DNA of 64,000 bases from Shimia isoporae (GTDB taxonomy: Bacteria > Pseudomonadota > Alphaproteobacteria > Rhodobacterales > Rhodobacteraceae): NCBI RefSeq assembly GCF_004346865.1, contig NZ_SMGR01000001.1, positions 1,922,001-1,986,000 on the forward strand, given 5' to 3'. The notes under the pieces are model-generated. The model was given only the letters and a program-made list of their open reading frames with translations. It was not told the origin of the DNA and did not search any database. Position 1 is the stretch's first letter. Every line of letters starts with the position of its first letter. Positions 49,014 through 57,690 of the stretch are shown here, piece by piece. Position numbers and translations under genes: made by a program.

Positions 49014-51021
49014 AGGCCACAACGAGAATGAACTCCAAGCCGCCGGGGCCAACGACCCCCGGCGGCTTTTTGCATTCAACGGCGGGTTCTTTCAGCAAAA
49101 ACGGCTGCGCCGCATCATCGAGCTGGCAGGCTACGAGCTGAAATTCGGCAAACCTGACGAAGACGACCTTATCGCCATCTGGGGACAAAGCCCGACCAGC
49201 CATCGCGGCGAAGCCGTATCAGATCGCACCGGCGCAAACTGTCTTTATTTCGAGGACGCGCTTTTGCGGTCCCTACATCCCGGTCGCGTAAAAAAAGAGC
49301 CCCCTGTCGGTCTAATGATAGACGCCAAGGCACCCCATTTTGATCCATCAACACCGTCTGATCTCGAAAGGTTGCTTGCGAACCACCCTCTTGATGACAC
49401 CGCGCTTTTGAACCGTGCACGCGGAGCAATAGAACGCATCAAAGAAGCCCATCTCACAAAATACTGCGCGGTTGAAACCGATCAGGACATCCCCGCGCCC
49501 GGATATGTTCTGGTGATCGACCAGACCCGCGGAGACGCATCAGTGACCGCATCAGCCCCTGGCGACGGCATCGCCGAGAGCCGTTTCCGGGAGATGCTGA
49601 TCATGGCGCAGGAAGAACACCCCGGGTGCCCGGTCCTGATCAAAACCCATCCGGAAACGCAACATGGCGCGCGTTCGGGATACTTCGGACCTGATGATGA
49701 AACCGACCGAGTTTCACTTTATTCGGAACCGGTCAGCCCATGGCAGCTGTTTGAAGGTGCCGTCGGCGTATACACTTTCTCTTCCCAGTTGGGCTTCGAA
49801 GCCATTTTTGCTGGCCACAAACCACGCGTTTTTGGTCAGCCTTTCTACATCGGCTGGGGCCTTACATCGGACGAATACCCCCTCCCCCGCCGTCATCGCC
49901 AACTGACGCGCGCGCAACTTTTTGCCGCCGCGATGATCCTATATCCCACATGGTATGATCCTTACGGTGACCAATTGTGCGAGCTCGAGGATGCTATCGA
50001 GCAACTCGCCGCACAGGCCCGCACCTGGCGGGAAGACCGACATGGATGGACCGCACACGGTATGCGGCTTTGGAAGCGAAAACCCCTGCAAAGTTTCTTT
50101 GGCTCGGAAAAGTCGCCGGTATTCAACCGTCAGCGCGATGACCGCCCGGCCATGGTTTGGGCAAGCAAGGCAGGTCCCGAAGGTGCACTTCGTGTCGAAG
50201 ACGGTTTCCTGCGCTCCCGTGGTCTCGGAGCTGAACTCGTTCCGCCACTGTCGCTGGTATGTGACGATCTTGGTATCTACTACGATCCATCCGGTGAAAG
50301 CCGACTGGAGCGTTTGATCGCGAAGCGCGCCACTCTTCGCCCTGATCAGGACCTCAGAGCCGATCGGCTGATCCAGTCTTTGCGTGACCTAGGCTTGAGC
50401 AAATATAATCTAGGTGGTGACACACCAGACCTTCCGGCGGGGCGACGCATACTCGTTCCCGGACAGGTCGAAGATGATGCTTCGATCGTTGCCGGTACTT
50501 CCGCAATCAGAACAAATCTCGATCTCCTGCAGGCCACGCGCGCTGCAAATCCGGACGCGGTAATTCTTTACAAACCTCATCCGGACGTGGAGGCAGGCCT
50601 GCGTGCGGGCGCCATCGAGCAGGACATTGCGGACATGACATTGCCAAACACAGACATGGCGTCACTTCTCGAGAAAATCGACGAAGTCTGGACGATGACA
50701 TCCCTGTCCGGCTTTGAAGCCCTCATTCGCGGCAAGAAAGTAACCACTTTCGGAGCACCTTTTTACGCCGGTTGGGGCCTGACAACAGATTTGGGCGACG
50801 TGCCAGCCCGACGCATAGCGGAACCAAGCCTGCAAGGGTTGGTGCACGCAACGCTGATAGATTACCCGCGCTACAGAGATCCGATAACGGGCCTCCCTTG
50901 CGCGGTTGAGGTGGCCCTAGAACGCCTTTCTACCGGTGAAATCCCTCACCCCGGCTGGTCAAACAGAACTCTGTCCAAACTTCAGGGGCTTTTGGCGAGC
51001 TATAGCTGGATCTGGCGCTAA
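49006..51021 (+). CDS. kpsC: KpsC-like capsular polysaccharide protein with two Kdo-transferase-like domains
   Basis: This protein of about 670 residues has duplicated Capsule_synth domains. The first has LIKTHPETQHG, TFSSQLGFEAIFAGHKPRVFG and FYIGWGLTSDEYP; the second repeats these as LYKPHPDVEAG, MTSLSGFEALIRGKKVTTFG and FYAGWGLTTDLGD. KpsC builds the alternating beta-linked Kdo linker on which group 2 capsules are made. The start is uncertain: GTG 49006 (overlapping the wza-like stop by eight bases) or TTG 48997. It ends convergent with ribD. Confidence 0.88.
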   Translation: MDKGHNENELQAAGANDPRRLFAFNGGFFQQKRLRRIIELAGYELKFGKPDEDDLIAIWGQSPTSHRGEAVSDRTGANCLYFEDALLRSLHPGRVKKEPPVGLMIDAKAPHFDPSTPSDLERLLANHPLDDTALLNRARGAIERIKEAHLTKYCAVETDQDIPAPGYVLVIDQTRGDASVTASAPGDGIAESRFREMLIMAQEEHPGCPVLIKTHPETQHGARSGYFGPDDETDRVSLYSEPVSPWQLFEGAVGVYTFSSQLGFEAIFAGHKPRVFGQPFYIGWGLTSDEYPLPRRHRQLTRAQLFAAAMILYPTWYDPYGDQLCELEDAIEQLAAQARTWREDRHGWTAHGMRLWKRKPLQSFFGSEKSPVFNRQRDDRPAMVWASKAGPEGALRVEDGFLRSRGLGAELVPPLSLVCDDLGIYYDPSGESRLERLIAKRATLRPDQDLRADRLIQSLRDLGLSKYNLGGDTPDLPAGRRILVPGQVEDDASIVAGTSAIRTNLDLLQATRAANPDAVILYKPHPDVEAGLRAGAIEQDIADMTLPNTDMASLLEKIDEVWTMTSLSGFEALIRGKKVTTFGAPFYAGWGLTTDLGDVPARRIAEPSLQGLVHATLIDYPRYRDPITGLPCAVEVALERLSTGEIPHPGWSNRTLSKLQGLLASYSWIWR

Positions 51022-51026
51022 CCTGC

Positions 51027-52124
51027 TTAGTGCGGCTCGATCCGATGCCACACCGACATGACGTCTCGCCCGACAGATCGCTGGGACACAAGGTCAAACC
51101 TAGGGGCTTCCGCCAATCGCTCAACGCCCATCGCGCCGATTGCGGGGTATCCCTCTGCGCCCAACACCATACCCGCGTTGAATGTGATGAGTTCGTCCAC
51201 AACGTCCGCAGACAACAAAGACGCGGCCAGCGCACCGCCGCCCTCACAAAAGACGCGTGTCAGTCCCTTTGCGCCAAGGGCTTGCAACAATGACACAGGG
51301 GAAATCTGCGCCCCGTGAAGGTCGCAGGGCAGCAACTCCGCTCCGAGATCTTCCCAAGCCTTCAGTAGGTTAGCGTCGGCGTCTGCACCGTGAGCAATCC
51401 ACACCGGGGTTTCTCGTGCCGTGCGCGCCAGAGTACCCATAAACGGCAGATCCAGTCGCCGCGATACCACCACGCGCACAGGCTGACGCTCCCCCCCCAG
51501 TTCCCGAACGGTCAGAGACGGGTCATCAGCGCGCGCCGTCCCTCCGCCGACCATGACCGCGTCATGTCGCATCCGCATCGCATGGACTTCGCGGCGCGCC
51601 TCAGGCCCCGTGATCCACTTACTTTCTCCGGTCGCGGTCGCTATCGCTCCGTCCAGTGTGCTTGCCAGTTTCAGAGTTAGAAACGGCCGCCCTAGATCGG
51701 TTTTCAGGAAGAACCCCTGCAGATCGCGAGCCGCCTCATCCGCCATCACGCCGGTTTCAACTTCGATCCCCGCGTCGCGCAACATGGCCAGACCGCGTCC
51801 CGAAACACGGGCATCGCTGTCCTCAACCGCGACCACGACTCGCGAGACTTGAGCGGCAATGAGAGCTTCTGCGCAGGGTGGCGTTTGTCCATGGTGCGCA
51901 CAAGGCTCCAGAGTGACATAGACCGTTGCACCACGGGCGGCATCACCCGCCTGCGAAAGAGCCACTGGTTCCGCATGAGGACGCCCGCCCGGCTGCGTCC
52001 AGCCACGCCCCACAACGCGGCCATCTTTCACAATGACGCATCCCACTGCGGGGTTGGGCCAGCACTGCCCCTGCCCGCGTCGCCCCAAAGACAACGCGAG
52101 CCGCATATACCGATTGTCGGACAA
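51027..52124 (-). CDS. ribD: bifunctional riboflavin biosynthesis deaminase/reductase RibD
   Basis: The 365-residue protein's N-terminal cytidine-deaminase-like domain has the zinc motifs GGRPHAEPVAL and LEPCAHHGQTPPCAEALI. The C-terminal reductase domain has LTLKLASTLDGAIATATGESKWITG and AVMVGGGTARADDPSLTVR. It carries out the second and third steps from GTP cyclohydrolase product to ribitylamino-uracil. It follows nrdR after two bases. It is separated from the rest of the rib genes by three capsule genes on the opposite strand. Confidence 0.95.
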   Translation of the reverse strand: MSDNRYMRLALSLGRRGQGQCWPNPAVGCVIVKDGRVVGRGWTQPGGRPHAEPVALSQAGDAARGATVYVTLEPCAHHGQTPPCAEALIAAQVSRVVVAVEDSDARVSGRGLAMLRDAGIEVETGVMADEAARDLQGFFLKTDLGRPFLTLKLASTLDGAIATATGESKWITGPEARREVHAMRMRHDAVMVGGGTARADDPSLTVRELGGERQPVRVVVSRRLDLPFMGTLARTARETPVWIAHGADADANLLKAWEDLGAELLPCDLHGAQISPVSLLQALGAKGLTRVFCEGGGALAASLLSADVVDELITFNAGMVLGAEGYPAIGAMGVERLAEAPRFDLVSQRSVGRDVMSVWHRIEPH

Positions 52125-52126
52125 AA

Positions 52127-52594
52127 TTACTCCTCAGGCTGAGTATCCGGACGCAACTCTGAGACGAATTTATCAAAATCATCCGCAGCCTGAAAGTTCT
52201 TGTATACGCTGGCGAAGCGCACGTAGGCGACCGTATCGATCCGCGCCAACGCTTCCATGACGATCTCGCCGATCTTATGGCTTTGAATGTCTGTCTCGCC
52301 CATACTTTCAAGCCGGCGCACGATGCCGCTGATCATCTGGTCAATGCGTTCTGGTTCCACAGGGCGCTTCTGCATAGAAATCCGAATAGAGCGCTCGAGC
52401 TTGTCGCGATCGAAGTCTTCGCGGCGACCATTGGACTTAACCACCACCAAATCGCGCAACTGAACCCGCTCGTAGGTTGTGAATCTGCCTCCACAAGCCG
52501 GGCAAAAGCGCCGCCGCCGGATCGAAACGTGATCCTCAGCAGGGCGCGAGTCTTTAACCTGTGTGTCGATATTTCCGCAAAACGGACAGCGCAT
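52127..52594 (-). CDS. nrdR: transcriptional repressor NrdR
   Basis: This 155-residue protein has an N-terminal zinc ribbon ([17 protein letters not shown] ... [17 protein letters not shown]) and an ATP-cone domain ([21 protein letters not shown]). NrdR represses ribonucleotide reductase genes in response to dATP/ATP. The start at 52594 matches the universal MRCPFC beginning. It is cotranscribed with ribD, a common arrangement. Confidence 0.96.
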   Translation of the reverse strand: MRCPFCGNIDTQVKDSRPAEDHVSIRRRRFCPACGGRFTTYERVQLRDLVVVKSNGRREDFDRDKLERSIRISMQKRPVEPERIDQMISGIVRRLESMGETDIQSHKIGEIVMEALARIDTVAYVRFASVYKNFQAADDFDKFVSELRPDTQPEE

Positions 52595-52662
52595 GGGCCT
52601 TCCCTTCGTTCGTCTGCTCTTTGATACCGCCAAGTATCGCCTGTGTTGGGGTTTTTCCCCAG

Positions 52663-52671
52663 TTATCCACA
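52663..52671. promoter_or_regulatory. consensus DnaA box TTATCCACA upstream of nrdR
   Basis: An exact match to the 9-base DnaA box lies about 70 bases upstream of the nrdR start, next to a short GGGG/CCCC hairpin. A single box does not make an origin; it may link nrdR expression to DnaA or be chance. Confidence 0.4.
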
Positions 52672-52843
52672 GGCACTATAGGGCAGCTACAATTCTTTGG
52701 GTAGAGGCAAATATGCGCCCCAAGATAGGCGCCAGTATTCGTATAGAGGGAAAAATTTCGAAGTATTCCCCTGTTACAATTTTCCCCGCCGCACCTATAT
52801 CAATTTCAAAGGCCTCTCCAAGCCTCCAATTCATGCAGAAACG

Positions 52844-52866
52844 CCGTCACAGTCGCGATGTGACGG
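52844..52866. terminator. hairpin downstream of the HlyU-type gene
   Basis: CCGTCACA and TGTGACGG form an 8-bp perfect stem with a 7-base loop. The plus-strand side is followed by T-rich sequence (TGTTTTATTTT); the minus-strand tail (CGTTTCTG) is weaker. It probably ends the yjbQ-hlyU transcript. Confidence 0.55.
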
Positions 52867-52896
52867 TGTTTTATTTTGCGTTTTGGCGAAGTGGCG

Positions 52897-53175
52897 TCAG
52901 AAAAGCGCCGCGCCCATTTGATCAATCAGCTGCTTGGCTTTGCGCACCGACATCTCGACTGCCTCGTCATGATCGCGGATGACGTCAGCGCGGATCAACG
53001 TGTGTTCCTTGGCTACCCCGTCGACATACCCTTCGATTTTGGCAGACACCCGGAATTGGCCACCTTCCTTTATCGGTGAGGGAGTGATCGTATAGCCTTC
53101 GTACTCAAGACTATCGGCAGAAACCGACGCTTCCTCTGTTTCACCCCCGCCAAACAGCCTCTTCAAAAAACTCAT
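52897..53175 (-). CDS. HlyU-family protein
   Basis: This 92-residue protein begins MSFLKRLFGGG and continues with EYEGYTITPSPIKEGGQFRVSAKIE and HTLIRADVIRDHDEAVEMS, matching the small HlyU family named after a Vibrio regulator. Alphaproteobacterial members have no proven DNA target. The start at 53175 lies one base after the yjbQ stop, with GGGTGAG upstream. It is coexpressed with yjbQ. Confidence 0.85.
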   Translation of the reverse strand: MSFLKRLFGGGETEEASVSADSLEYEGYTITPSPIKEGGQFRVSAKIEGYVDGVAKEHTLIRADVIRDHDEAVEMSVRKAKQLIDQMGAALF

Positions 53176-53176
53176 C

Positions 53177-53605
53177 TCACCCGATGCTCCCCGTATAAGC
53201 CGCTGCAACCTGACGCAGGTGCGGCGCGTTTCTGTGCTCGAACAAATAAATCCCCTGCCAAGTGCCTAACATCAACCTGCCTCTCTGAACAGGGATCGAC
53301 AGGCTGACTGGCATCATCGCCGCTTTGATATGGGCGGGCATGTCATCGGGTCCCTCGTATGTGTGGACGAGATAGGACATCGCAGGGTCGGTCGTCGGAG
53401 GAACCAGTCGGGAGAAAAACGCCTGTAAGTCCTTCTGTACGTCTGGATCGGCATTTTCCTGAACCAGCAGACTACAACTGGTGTGTCGAACAAACAGCGT
53501 CAGTAAACCGCTACCCGCACCAATCGCATCAACCCACTGCACCACGTCCGAGGTAAACTCATACAGGCCAGGCCCGCGCGTCGACATTTCGAAACTGGTT
53601 TGCAT
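53177..53605 (-). CDS. YjbQ-family protein (UPF0047)
   Basis: This 142-residue single-domain protein has the UPF0047 motifs GLLTLFVRHTSCSLLVQENADPDV and PVQRGRLMLGTWQGIYLFEHR, including the conserved histidines. E. coli YjbQ has weak thiamine-phosphate synthase activity in vitro; the physiological role is unclear. The start at 53605 (MQTSFEMSTRGPGLYEFT) is preferred over longer forms that would run into the upstream secreted-protein gene. Confidence 0.9.
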   Translation of the reverse strand: MQTSFEMSTRGPGLYEFTSDVVQWVDAIGAGSGLLTLFVRHTSCSLLVQENADPDVQKDLQAFFSRLVPPTTDPAMSYLVHTYEGPDDMPAHIKAAMMPVSLSIPVQRGRLMLGTWQGIYLFEHRNAPHLRQVAAAYTGSIG

Positions 53606-53657
53606 GGCGATACCATAGACACCATTCAATACCGCGCAACAGGAAGGTAGCCTTCCT

Positions 53658-54047
53658 TCAGCCATCCAGCTCGCGAACACAGCGGCGGTTGCCCTGACTG
53701 ACGGACATATTGTTCCCTACGCTTTGCAAGGAACTCCCGGAAGTGGCACGGGAACGCAAACTTGCGTCCGGTCGATAAGTGAAGCCCACTGCGTTTTCGC
53801 CCGGCATTGTGCGACTTGGCCCCAAACCATGAACAACGTAAATCCGGTCTTTGTAGCGGGCCCCGCGTTGCAACGCGGCCTGCGCCGCTGCGCACCAGAT
53901 ATAGTCAGTTTTCACTGTCCACTTGGTGACCACCTCAAAACTTCCCGGCTCAGGTAGACCGTTTACCGGATTCTTCAATGCATTTGTATTTGCCAGAACC
54001 GTACCGCTCGAAAGAGCAAACAATCCCGCTATAGCCACTGTTTTCAT
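53658..54047 (-). CDS. small secreted protein, divergent fourth copy of a tandem family
   Basis: This 129-residue protein has a signal peptide (residues 1-19, KTVAIAGLFALSSGTVLAN). It shares with the three upstream genes the core YIWCAAAQAALQRGARYKDRIYV, then FTYRP, SVGNNMSVSQGNRRCV. It is the most divergent copy: QLAQ is lost and the linker differs. Two mature cysteines (IWC and NRRC) are conserved in all four and probably form a disulfide. It is separated from the third copy by a strong terminator, so it may have its own promoter. No family name or function is recognised. Confidence 0.75.
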   Translation of the reverse strand: MKTVAIAGLFALSSGTVLANTNALKNPVNGLPEPGSFEVVTKWTVKTDYIWCAAAQAALQRGARYKDRIYVVHGLGPSRTMPGENAVGFTYRPDASLRSRATSGSSLQSVGNNMSVSQGNRRCVRELDG

Positions 54048-54062
54048 GCCGGCACCTTATTG

Positions 54063-54090
54063 AAAAAGGGCCGCCAAAAACGGCGGCCCC
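54063..54090 (-). terminator. rho-independent terminator after the third secreted paralogue
   Basis: On the minus strand, GGGCCGCC and GGCGGCCC pair (8 bp, GC-rich) around a 6-base loop and run into five T residues, about 15 bases after the stop of the 133-residue paralogue. Confidence 0.85.
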
Positions 54091-54102
54091 ATGGATTGTG
54101 TA

Positions 54103-54504
54103 TCAGTAGAAATCCGGCTCGCGCTGACAGCGACGATTGGCAGCATTGATAGACAGATTGTTGCCAATCCCGCGTACTGAGCTGCTTCCGGACTTTGCCT
54201 GAGCCAGTTGGTCGGCGGAAGGGCGGAACGTGAAGGTAATCGTTTCGGCGCCATATTGCGATTGTGCTGCACTGGCCACGCCGACAACATACAAACGGTC
54301 TCTCCATGCCGCGCCGCGCTGCAAGGCGGCTTTGGCTGCCACGCACCAAATGTCATCGTCGCGCGACGCCCACTGGTTGACGACAGCAATCGTTCCAGCA
54401 CCGCTGTCCGCAACTGGATTTCGCTCGCTGGATTTTTGTTGTGCCACGGCTGGTGCCGAGAACACTGCGCCAGCTAGGCTAAGGCACAGGATAAATCTCA
54501 ACAT
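54103..54504 (-). CDS. small secreted protein, third copy of a tandem family
   Basis: This 133-residue protein has a signal peptide (about residues 1-21, cleavage after APAVA). The mature chain has DSGAGTIAVVNQW, then DIWCVAAKAALQRGAAWRDR, ITFTFRPSADQLAQAKSG and GIGNNLSINAANRRCQRE. The IWC and NRRC cysteines are shared by the whole set. Downstream of a 28-base gap from the second copy and followed by a terminator. Function unknown; the repeated WxxRDDDIWC helix suggests a compact secreted domain. Confidence 0.78.
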   Translation of the reverse strand: MLRFILCLSLAGAVFSAPAVAQQKSSERNPVADSGAGTIAVVNQWASRDDDIWCVAAKAALQRGAAWRDRLYVVGVASAAQSQYGAETITFTFRPSADQLAQAKSGSSSVRGIGNNLSINAANRRCQREPDFY

Positions 54505-54532
54505 GCTTTCCCTTTCCTTGAAGTAAAAGGCT

Positions 54533-54946
54533 TCAGAGTTTGCTCGAGTAGTACTCGAGTTCCAAGCGACACCGGCGGTTGGCAGCGCGCAGCGTCAAGT
54601 TGTTGCCAATTCCACGGACGGATCCGCTGCCAACGCTGGATTGCGCCAGCTGTTCTTGCGACGGGCGGAATGTAAAAGTAATGGCTTCCGCGCCAAATTG
54701 GGATTGGCCGGCCCCCGCAACGTCAGACACATAAATTCGGTCTCGCCACGAGGCTCCGCGCTGCAGCGCACCTTTTGCGGCCGAACACCAAAGGTCGTCG
54801 TCGATTGTATTCCACTTGTCTACAACGGCAAAAGTGCCTGGGCCAAGGTCAACCGTAGGGCTGTTTTGTCCCAAAGATGATTGCGCCATCGACGCCCCCG
54901 CCGATGCAACACTCAATACGATGCCAATTCCAAGTATTTTCCACAT
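54533..54946 (-). CDS. small secreted protein, second copy of a tandem family
   Basis: This 137-residue protein has a signal peptide (residues 1-21, cleavage after SMA). Core segments are DLGPGTFAVVDKWNTIDDD, LWCSAAKGALQRGASWRDRI, ITFTFRPSQEQLAQSSVG and GIGNNLTLRAANRRCRLE. A strong GGAGGAAA lies six bases before the ATG. Same two cysteines as the other copies. Function unknown. Confidence 0.78.
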   Translation of the reverse strand: MWKILGIGIVLSVASAGASMAQSSLGQNSPTVDLGPGTFAVVDKWNTIDDDLWCSAAKGALQRGASWRDRIYVSDVAGAGQSQFGAEAITFTFRPSQEQLAQSSVGSGSVRGIGNNLTLRAANRRCRLELEYYSSKL

Positions 54947-54988
54947 TGGTATTTCCTCCTACAAAGCTTCGGTTAGTCGTCCTAAAGT

Positions 54989-55387
54989 TCAAATGAAATC
55001 AATCTCGCGCACACAGCGGCGATTGGCCGAGTTGATGGTCATGTTGTTTCCAACGCCGCGAATTGAACTGCGGCCGGACTTGGCCTGCGCCAACTGCTCT
55101 TGAGTTGGGCGGAACGTGAATGACACGGTTACGCTGCCGTTGCCAGATGTACGGGCGTCTGCGTAATTCGTGATGTAAAGACGGTCTGACCAGGCCGCGC
55201 CCCGCTCTCTCGCGGCTTTTGCGGCGCCACACCAGATGTCATCGTCGCGCTGGTTCCACTTATTTACGATCGCAAAATTGCCTGCACCCGAGTCGACGAC
55301 GGGGTTCTTGTAGGCCGAACGCTGGGCCAGAACCGGCGATGCGATGGCCAAAGCCACGACGACTGAAATCACCTGCCGAGTTTTCAT
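54989..55387 (-). CDS. small secreted protein, first copy of a tandem family
   Basis: This 132-residue protein has a signal peptide (residues 1-21, VISVVVALAIASPVLAQ). Core segments are DSGAGNFAIVNKWNQRDDD, IWCGAAKAARERGAAWSDRL, VSFTFRPTQEQLAQAKSG and GVGNNMTINSANRRCVRE. GGAGGATTTGAGAA precedes the ATG. First of the array, reading toward yjbQ; its promoter must lie between 55388 and rpoD's terminator at 55542-55562. Function unknown. Confidence 0.78.
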   Translation of the reverse strand: MKTRQVISVVVALAIASPVLAQRSAYKNPVVDSGAGNFAIVNKWNQRDDDIWCGAAKAARERGAAWSDRLYITNYADARTSGNGSVTVSFTFRPTQEQLAQAKSGRSSIRGVGNNMTINSANRRCVREIDFI

Positions 55388-55541
55388 TTCTCAAATCCTC
55401 CTGAGTTCAGGTTACGTCTTCCCGACTAAAGCGGATGACGCCCCCACAAAACTGTGAATGATCTGATTTTACGCGCACAACCGTCCGTTCGCCATGAACA
55501 GCTTGTCAGAATTCCGTGACCTAGGCGGAGAAGCGCGCACG

Positions 55542-55562
55542 AAAAAGGGGGCCGAAGCCCCC
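55542..55562 (-). terminator. rho-independent terminator of rpoD
   Basis: On the minus strand, GGGGGC-TTCG-GCCCCC forms a 6-bp stem with the very stable TTCG tetraloop, followed by five T residues, about 25 bases after the rpoD stop. Confidence 0.92.
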
Positions 55563-55586
55563 AGATCCATCAACTTTTTTGCGTGC

Positions 55587-57572
55587 TTACTGATCCAGGA
55601 AGCTGCGCAGCTTTCGGCTGCGGCTCGGATGTTTCAACTTGCGCAGCGCCTTTGCCTCGATCTGGCGGATACGCTCGCGGGTCACGCTGAATTGTTGTCC
55701 CACTTCTTCAAGAGTGTGGTCCGTATTCATACCAATGCCAAAGCGCATCCGTAGGACACGCTCCTCACGCGGTGTGAGGCTCGCGAGAACCCGGGTCGTG
55801 GTTTCCTTGAGGTTCTCCTGAATGGCGCTGTCCAAAGGCAGCACCGCATTCTTGTCCTCGATGAAATCACCCAGCTGGCTGTCTTCCTCATCCCCGATCG
55901 GAGTCTCCAGAGAAATTGGCTCCTTGGCGATTTTCATCACCTTGCGCACTTTCTCCAACGGCATCTGAAGCTTTTCAGCCAATTCTTCCGGTGTGGGTTC
56001 ACGGCCAATTTCGTGCAGCATCTGACGTCCGGTACGGACCAGTTTGTTGATCGTTTCGATCATGTGCACCGGAATACGGATCGTACGGGCCTGATCGGCA
56101 ATAGAGCGAGTGATCGCCTGACGGATCCACCATGTCGCATAAGTCGAGAACTTGTAACCGCGGCGGTATTCGAACTTATCCACTGCCTTCATCAGGCCGA
56201 TGTTGCCTTCCTGAATCAAATCAAGGAACTGGAGGCCGCGGTTGGTGTATTTCTTCGCGATCGAGATCACGAGGCGCAGGTTGGCTTCGACCATCTCTTT
56301 CTTCGCCTGGCGGGCTTCTTTTTCACCCTTCTGAACCTGCTGAACGATGCGACGGAATTCAGGGATGTCCAAGCCGACGTATTGACCGACCTGAGCCATA
56401 TCCGCGCGCAGTTCTTCAACTTTGTCGACTGAGCGCTCCATGAACATCTGCCAGCCACGACCGGCTTTCTGGCTCATGTCTTCCAGCCACGTCGGGTCGA
56501 GCTCGCGACCGCGATAGGCTTCGATGAATTCGCGACGGTTTATACGCGCTTGGTCAGCGAGCTTCACCATCGCGGAGTCGATCTGCATGACGCGACGGTT
56601 GATGCCATAAAGCTGGTCGATCAGTGCCTCGATACGGTTGTTGTGCAGGTGAAGCTCGTTCACCAGTTCGACAATCTCGGAGCGTAGCTTTTGGTACGTC
56701 GACTCGTCCTTTTCAGAGAAGCTGCCGTCCTCGTTCAAAGTCGCCGAAATACGAGCGTCCTGCATTTCCGACAACATGGCAAAGTCGCGGGCAATGACAT
56801 CGAGCGTTTCCAGAACCCGCGGCTTCAGCGCAGCTTCCATTGCGGCCAGCGACATGTTCGCCTGCTCGTCTTCGTCGTCATCATCATCCTTGGCAATCGG
56901 ATTGCCGTCGGCATCAAGCTCTTGCGTCTCTTCTTCCTTTTTTGGAGCAGAGGTCACATTGGCAGCTTCAGCAACGGGAGTTTCTTCTTCCTCATCGTCG
57001 CCCATCTGGTTGCCGAACGTGGTTTCGAGATCAATCACATCCCGCAGCAGAATCTCTTCGGAAAGAAGTTCGTCGCGCCAGATCGTAATCGCTTGGAACG
57101 TCAACGGGCTTTCGCAAAGCCCGGAAATCATTGTGTTCCGACCGGCTTCAATGCGCTTCGCGATTGCGATCTCGCCTTCGCGGCTCAGGAGTTCCACCGA
57201 CCCCATTTCGCGAAGGTACATGCGCACCGGATCGTCTGTACGGTCCAGCTTCTCGGTGCCACCGGAAGACAGCGCCACGCCACGATTTGCGGACGACGTG
57301 TCCACAACGGCTGTCGACTTCTGTTCTTCTTCCTCGGCTTCCTCGTCTTCGATGATATTGATGCCCATTTCGGAAAGCATCGACATCACGTCTTCGATCT
57401 GTTCGGAACTCACCTGATCAGGCGGAAGAACCTGGTTCAACTGATCATAGGTAATGTAGCCCTTCTCCCGGGCCTCAGCGATCATCTTTTTGACGGCCGC
57501 TTGGCTCATGTCGAGCGAAATTTCGGCGTCCTGATCGGCGGGCTTCTGGTCGTCGGTGTCTTTGGCGGCCAT
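55587..57572 (-). CDS. rpoD: RNA polymerase primary sigma factor RpoD (sigma-70)
   Basis: The 661-residue sigma factor has region 1.1 ([20 protein letters not shown]), region 1.2 ([22 protein letters not shown]), an acidic non-conserved insert (about 180-245, DDDDDEDEQ), region 2 ([33 protein letters not shown] ... [15 protein letters not shown]), region 3 ([14 protein letters not shown]) and region 4.2 ([24 protein letters not shown]). The start at ATG 57572 has GCAGGAGC upstream; the 57587 ATG is less likely. It follows dnaG after about 118 bases, the classical dnaG-rpoD order, and ends at a strong terminator. Confidence 0.98.
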   Translation of the reverse strand: MAAKDTDDQKPADQDAEISLDMSQAAVKKMIAEAREKGYITYDQLNQVLPPDQVSSEQIEDVMSMLSEMGINIIEDEEAEEEEQKSTAVVDTSSANRGVALSSGGTEKLDRTDDPVRMYLREMGSVELLSREGEIAIAKRIEAGRNTMISGLCESPLTFQAITIWRDELLSEEILLRDVIDLETTFGNQMGDDEEEETPVAEAANVTSAPKKEEETQELDADGNPIAKDDDDDEDEQANMSLAAMEAALKPRVLETLDVIARDFAMLSEMQDARISATLNEDGSFSEKDESTYQKLRSEIVELVNELHLHNNRIEALIDQLYGINRRVMQIDSAMVKLADQARINRREFIEAYRGRELDPTWLEDMSQKAGRGWQMFMERSVDKVEELRADMAQVGQYVGLDIPEFRRIVQQVQKGEKEARQAKKEMVEANLRLVISIAKKYTNRGLQFLDLIQEGNIGLMKAVDKFEYRRGYKFSTYATWWIRQAITRSIADQARTIRIPVHMIETINKLVRTGRQMLHEIGREPTPEELAEKLQMPLEKVRKVMKIAKEPISLETPIGDEEDSQLGDFIEDKNAVLPLDSAIQENLKETTTRVLASLTPREERVLRMRFGIGMNTDHTLEEVGQQFSVTRERIRQIEAKALRKLKHPSRSRKLRSFLDQ

Positions 57573-57690
57573 GTAGTGCTCCTGCAAGTGCGGGCTGGGA
57601 GTGATTCGTTTTTACCGAATCAACCCCGCTGCGAGGTGATTCGCAACCCCGTTTCAACTGAGTCGTCTATGTGTGTTACCCCAGTGCGGC

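Larger units (their letters stand above)
52595..52896. other. 302-base intergenic region with DnaA-box-like site and hairpins
   Basis: This lies between nrdR and the HlyU-type gene, both on the minus strand. It holds a GGGG-TTTTT-CCCC hairpin next to TTATCCACA, several AT-rich blocks that could include the nrdR promoter, and an 8-bp hairpin at 52844-52866. No ORF here looks real. Confidence 0.5.

Noticed and set aside
52663-52671. Chromosomal replication origin at the DnaA box
   Set aside because: Only one box was found, with no AT-rich unwinding element or origin-linked genes.
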